A DNA stretch of 64,000 nt from JAKCDU01 sp035551615 (GTDB taxonomy: Bacteria > Actinomycetota > Acidimicrobiia > Acidimicrobiales > Palsa-688): positions 7,016 to 71,015 of the forward strand of contig DASZNC010000032.1 in NCBI GenBank assembly GCA_035551615.1, in the 5' to 3' direction. The translations under genes and the position numbers were made by a program. Every line of letters begins with the position of its first letter. Position 1 is the stretch's first letter. Shown here piece after piece: positions 61,184 to 64,000 of this stretch. The notes under the pieces were generated by a model that worked only from the letters and a program-made list of their open reading frames with translations, did no database searches and was not told where the DNA came from.

Positions 61184-62551
61184 TCAGCTCTGGCGCCAGA
61201 CGGAGCGGTCCTGAACGCCCCAGTTGGCGCAATCGGAGTAGGTCGGTTCCCAGATGTCCAGGCGATGGCCCTTGATCGCCCCGCCGGTGTCCTGGGCGGT
61301 GCGTTGGCCGACGCCGTCGATGTAGATGGTGGCGCCCAGCGGGATGACCGAAGGGTCGACGGCGACGGTGGACATGCTGGTCTCGGCCCCGGAGGCGGTA
61401 CGACCGTGAATGTCGTAACAGGTCACCTCGAAGGTTCCGAGCGGCGTGCCGTTGGGTCCCGTCGACTGGGCGGTCACCGTCTGGCTGTCCGACGGCGGGG
61501 CCGGCGTCGGCAGGGTGGTCAGCCAGTAACCCTGGGTGGCCGGCGACGAGGCGATGGCACCGACCTGGGTCGACGACGGCTGCGGGTAGGCACTGCCGTC
61601 GAAGCCGGCGTCACCGTAGGCGTATACACCCCCGTCGGCCGACGCCAGCCAGTAGCCGGCACCGCTCGGGGTGGCCGCCATACCCACGATCGGGCTGCTG
61701 CCGGCGCCCCCGGTCGAACCGTGGAAATCGGCGTCGCCATAGGCGAAGATGCCGCCGTCGGAAGCCACCAGCCAGTAACCGTTCCCGGTCGCGGTCGGCG
61801 CCATGCCGACGATCGGCTTGCTCAGGTGGGTGTTACCGGCGGAGCCGAGGAACCCGGCGTCACCGAACGAGAATATGCCGCCGTCGGCGGCGACCAACCA
61901 GTAGCCGTTCCCGCTCCTGGTGGCGGCCATGCCCACGATGGGCTGGCTCAGGTGGGTACTGCCGGCCGACCCGTAGAAACGGGCGTCACCGAAGGCGAAC
62001 ACACCGCCGTCGGCGGCGACCAGCCAGTAGCCGTTCCCGCTCTTGGTGGCGGCCATGCCCACGATGGGCTGGCTCAGATGGGTACCGCCGGCCGACCCGA
62101 AGAACTGGGCGTCGCCGTAGGCGAAGATGCCACCGTCGGCGCCGGCCACCCAGTAACCCCGACCGCTGGGGGTCGAGGCGATGGCGGCCAGCGGGGCGGC
62201 GGTGCCGGCACCGGGGCCACCCAGGGCCGGAACATTGCCGTAGGCACCCACCTCGCCCGCCCCGGACGGGTTGGACCGGGTCATCGACGACAGGTAGGCG
62301 GCCTCGGCCGCCGTCACATGGTTGGCGGCCCGGTGGGTGGCGGTGGACGATGCCGACAGAGCTGTTGCCGCCACCACGGCAAGGGGTAGGACACTTATAG
62401 CGGCTGCGGGCCGGGACAGCTTGCCCGGACGGCGGCGTCGCCCGTGTACGGGCTGATATTTGACAGTCCGACGCCGTTCGGCATGTGCCGCCGGACGTGT
62501 TTGATCAAGGCCCCCTTCGGGAGCCGGGAATGTGCTGCGGGTTGTTGACAA
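61184..62551 (-). CDS. Secreted 3D-domain protein with beta-propeller-like repeats
   Basis: About 455 residues from TTG at 62551; TTG at 62608 is also possible. A positively charged N-terminus and one hydrophobic segment (about residues 45-65) predict export. Five full repeats of about 42 residues (GYWLVAxDGGxFxFGDAxFxGSxG) and a partial sixth follow. The C-terminal 3D domain has VDPSVIPLGATIYIDG and AQDTGGAIKGHRLDIW, with three Asp expected to be catalytic. Related 3D proteins are lytic transglycosylases or cell-wall enzymes. No ydaO riboswitch core was seen upstream. Confidence 0.82.
   Translation of the reverse strand: MSTTRSTFPAPEGGLDQTRPAAHAERRRTVKYQPVHGRRRRPGKLSRPAAAISVLPLAVVAATALSASSTATHRAANHVTAAEAAYLSSMTRSNPSGAGEVGAYGNVPALGGPGAGTAAPLAAIASTPSGRGYWVAGADGGIFAYGDAQFFGSAGGTHLSQPIVGMAATKSGNGYWLVAADGGVFAFGDARFYGSAGSTHLSQPIVGMAATRSGNGYWLVAADGGIFSFGDAGFLGSAGNTHLSKPIVGMAPTATGNGYWLVASDGGIFAYGDADFHGSTGGAGSSPIVGMAATPSGAGYWLASADGGVYAYGDAGFDGSAYPQPSSTQVGAIASSPATQGYWLTTLPTPAPPSDSQTVTAQSTGPNGTPLGTFEVTCYDIHGRTASGAETSMSTVAVDPSVIPLGATIYIDGVGQRTAQDTGGAIKGHRLDIWEPTYSDCANWGVQDRSVWRQS
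61515..62200 (-). repeat. Tandem 126-base coding repeats
   Basis: Five complete units of about 126 bases and one partial unit lie inside the 3D-domain gene. The second and third units are nearly identical in DNA as well as protein, which points to recent duplication. Such arrays can change length by recombination. Confidence 0.8.
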
Positions 62552-62862
62552 CGCGGGAATGACCCTTTCGTCAGCGCGCCGGTCTGAACATGAGGCTCCC
62601 AAGAGCAACTACAGGGGGGATGCGGGAGATGCGGACCAGCGCGGTACTCCGCCGGAAAGGGAGGGGCGGAGATTGGCTCAGTGGTCCCTGTCGGCGGTCT
62701 CTCGGACGGTCACCTGGGAACCTGTCTTTTCTCAGTCGGCAATGTTACCGGAAGTTCGAGCTTTCAAACCGAATTGCACGAATGGGATTCGGACACACCA
62801 CCCTGCGCGCGAGGGGATCGGTCCCCGTCGGGCGCCCGGACCGGCCTCTACACTCGCCCCCG
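62552..62862. other. 311-base intergenic region between divergent genes
   Basis: It separates the 3D-domain gene from the PIG-V-like gene. A seven-base inverted repeat (62647-62653 and 62665-62671, loop 11) is present. On the minus strand TAACAT (62742-62747) could be a -10 for the 3D gene, giving a leader near 180 bases. TACACT (62849-62854) is the likely -10 for the plus-strand gene. No gene is convincing. Confidence 0.5.
62849..62854 (+). promoter_or_regulatory. -10 element (TACACT) of a leaderless promoter
   Basis: TACACT lies eight bases before the ATG at 62863, with no ribosome-binding site. Confidence 0.45.
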
Positions 62863-64000
62863 ATGGCGCAGGTGACCAGCCCGGCCGAGGTCCCGTCGAC
62901 CGAGCCGCTGCCGCCCCGGGAGTACCCCGCCCTCCGTTGCTCGATCAGCCGGGCCTGGTACCCGGTCGCGGTGCTGGTCGGCGTGCGCCTGGTGATGTGG
63001 GCGGCCATCTTCCTGTTCTCCCACCTGTTCCATCGCTACGTCACCAATCCGTGGGACGGCGGGTGGTACGTACTGGCCGCCCAGCACGGTTGGCCCCACC
63101 ACGTTAAGACCGGCTTCGGCAACGCCGCCCAGGACACCCTGGCGTTCTTCCCGGGATTCCCGGCCATCATCCGGGCCGTCCACTTCGTGCTCCCGATCAG
63201 CTGGATGCACGCCGGGGAGGTGGCCGCTTTCCTGACCGAGGTGGCCATGGTGATCGGCGTCTGGTTGCTCGCCGGGGAACTCTGGGGGCGGTCGGCGGCA
63301 GACCGGGCCGTGGTCGTGCTGTGCCTGTTTCCCGGCTCCTTCATCCTGGCCATGATGTACTCCGAGCCGCTGCTCATCGCCGCCGCCGCCTTCTGCTTCT
63401 TGGCCCTGCGGCGCCGGCAGTGGGTGCTGGCCGGGGTCCTGGCCAGCATCGGAACGACCGCCCGCATCACCGGCCTGGCCCTGGTGGTGTGCTGTGCGTG
63501 GGAGGCCGTCACCGCCATCCGCAAGGACCGTGAGTGGTCCGCCCTGTGGGCGCCGGTGCTGGCCCCGCTCGGCGTCATCGCCTGGTTCCTGTACCTCTGG
63601 GCCTCGACCGGCGCCAAGCTGGCCTGGTTCGACACCGAGAAGTACGGCTGGGCCCAGCACACCACGCTGATGGCCGTACCTGACCTGGTCCGGTCGGTCC
63701 TTCACACCCATCCGGCCGACCCCAACCAGTTCCTGCCCCTCGCCAGCACCGCAGTCGCCGTGATACTGCTGGCCGTCCTGCTCGTCAGCCGGCCGCCGGC
63801 CATGCTCAGCATCTACTCGGTGGTCGTAGTCGTACTGTCGGCCACCGCCACGAACCCGTCCGGGGTCCGGTTCCGGTTCGTGCTGGCCGCCTTTCCGTTG
63901 GTGATCGTCGTGGCGCGCTACCTGAAAGACGCCGCCTTCGCCTTGGCCGTGTCACTGGGGACGCTGATCATGGGCATCATGCTGGTGATCACGCTCATGG
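62863..64000 (+). CDS. PIG-V-like membrane glycosyltransferase, cut by window edge
   Basis: The frame is open from the ATG at 62863 to the end of the window (about 379 residues visible). At least nine hydrophobic helices are seen. The motif NPWDGGWYVLAAQHGW is the family loop with the acidic residue that receives the lipid-linked sugar donor, and MYSEPLLIAAAAFCFLALRRRQW follows. PIG-V-like proteins transfer mannose from polyprenyl-phosphate donors. The C-terminus is missing. The substrate is unknown. Confidence 0.78.
   Translation, partial: MAQVTSPAEVPSTEPLPPREYPALRCSISRAWYPVAVLVGVRLVMWAAIFLFSHLFHRYVTNPWDGGWYVLAAQHGWPHHVKTGFGNAAQDTLAFFPGFPAIIRAVHFVLPISWMHAGEVAAFLTEVAMVIGVWLLAGELWGRSAADRAVVVLCLFPGSFILAMMYSEPLLIAAAAFCFLALRRRQWVLAGVLASIGTTARITGLALVVCCAWEAVTAIRKDREWSALWAPVLAPLGVIAWFLYLWASTGAKLAWFDTEKYGWAQHTTLMAVPDLVRSVLHTHPADPNQFLPLASTAVAVILLAVLLVSRPPAMLSIYSVVVVVLSATATNPSGVRFRFVLAAFPLVIVVARYLKDAAFALAVSLGTLIMGIMLVITLM

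Noticed and set aside
62552..62862. Possible c-di-AMP (ydaO) riboswitch before the 3D-domain gene
   Set aside because: Actinobacterial cell-wall hydrolases often have one, but the conserved 3' core (GACAGCTAAC type) is absent on both strands.

Overview
The window is one contiguous stretch of a high-GC chromosome from an actinomycete-like bacterium (Actinomycetota). I see no insertion sequence, phage gene, CRISPR array, tRNA, rRNA or replication origin, and coding density is very high on both strands. Several things point to this phylum. There are F420-type oxidoreductases, a PHO-box-controlled pst/phoR-phoB locus, a resuscitation-promoting-factor-like domain, a cAMP-binding GNAT acetyltransferase of the mycobacterial Pat type, and a ferrochelatase with Fe-S cysteines. 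A CYP51 cluster also resembles the Mycobacterium tuberculosis Rv0760c-Rv0771 neighbourhood. Secreted repeats of the GYWLVAxDGG type suggest class Acidimicrobiia, but that placement is an inference.

Layout, left to right. 1-6.1 kb: truncated DUF885 gene, Ddn-like F420 protein, bioF, a serine hydrolase, an anchored glycoside hydrolase and a small membrane protein. 6.2-14.8 kb: a large cyclase/ATPase/TPR regulator, then hrpA behind a two-domain methyltransferase. 15.0-21.8 kb: phosphate regulon (phoU, pstB, pstA, pstC, pstS, a three-repeat PHO box, and the phoR-phoB pair diverging from it). 21.9-31.7 kb: SnoaL-like protein, GGDEF-EAL protein, F420 oxidoreductase plus crotonase, cAMP-binding acetyltransferase, HtrA protease, orphan PilT ATPase and an OmpR-type regulator. 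31.7-34.2 kb: hybrid histidine kinase. 34.3-40.8 kb: a six-gene operon (TetR, CYP123-like P450, CYP51, ferredoxin, NTF2-like protein, unknown 423-residue protein), diverging from a dehydrogenase and a carboxymuconolactone-decarboxylase-like gene. 40.9-50.5 kb: a disordered membrane protein, acyl-CoA dehydrogenase, hot-dog thioesterase, putA, NUDIX, nitroreductase and tesB. 50.5-56.5 kb: dus, maf, zinc ribbon, Rpf-like hydrolase, aminotransferase, crotonase, a tiny two-helix membrane protein and a nucleotidyltransferase. 56.5-64 kb: ahcY, a LmbE-type deacetylase, acyl-CoA dehydrogenase, ferrochelatase, a secreted 3D-domain protein and a truncated PIG-V-like membrane glycosyltransferase.

Functional themes. 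Phosphate sensing and uptake are complete and self-contained. Lipid or sterol-like substrate turnover is strongly represented (two P450s, ferredoxin, two acyl-CoA dehydrogenases, two crotonases, thioesterases). Cyclic nucleotide and two-component signalling genes are numerous.

The most notable non-coding signal is a recurrent TANNNT element 6-8 bases before an ATG or GTG with no Shine-Dalgarno, which implies widespread leaderless transcripts. In one 24-base gap, two such promoters face each other beside a perfect 16-base palindrome. Other points are very tight gene packing (4-base overlaps, convergent genes sharing stop codons) and two long intergenic hairpins of unknown role.
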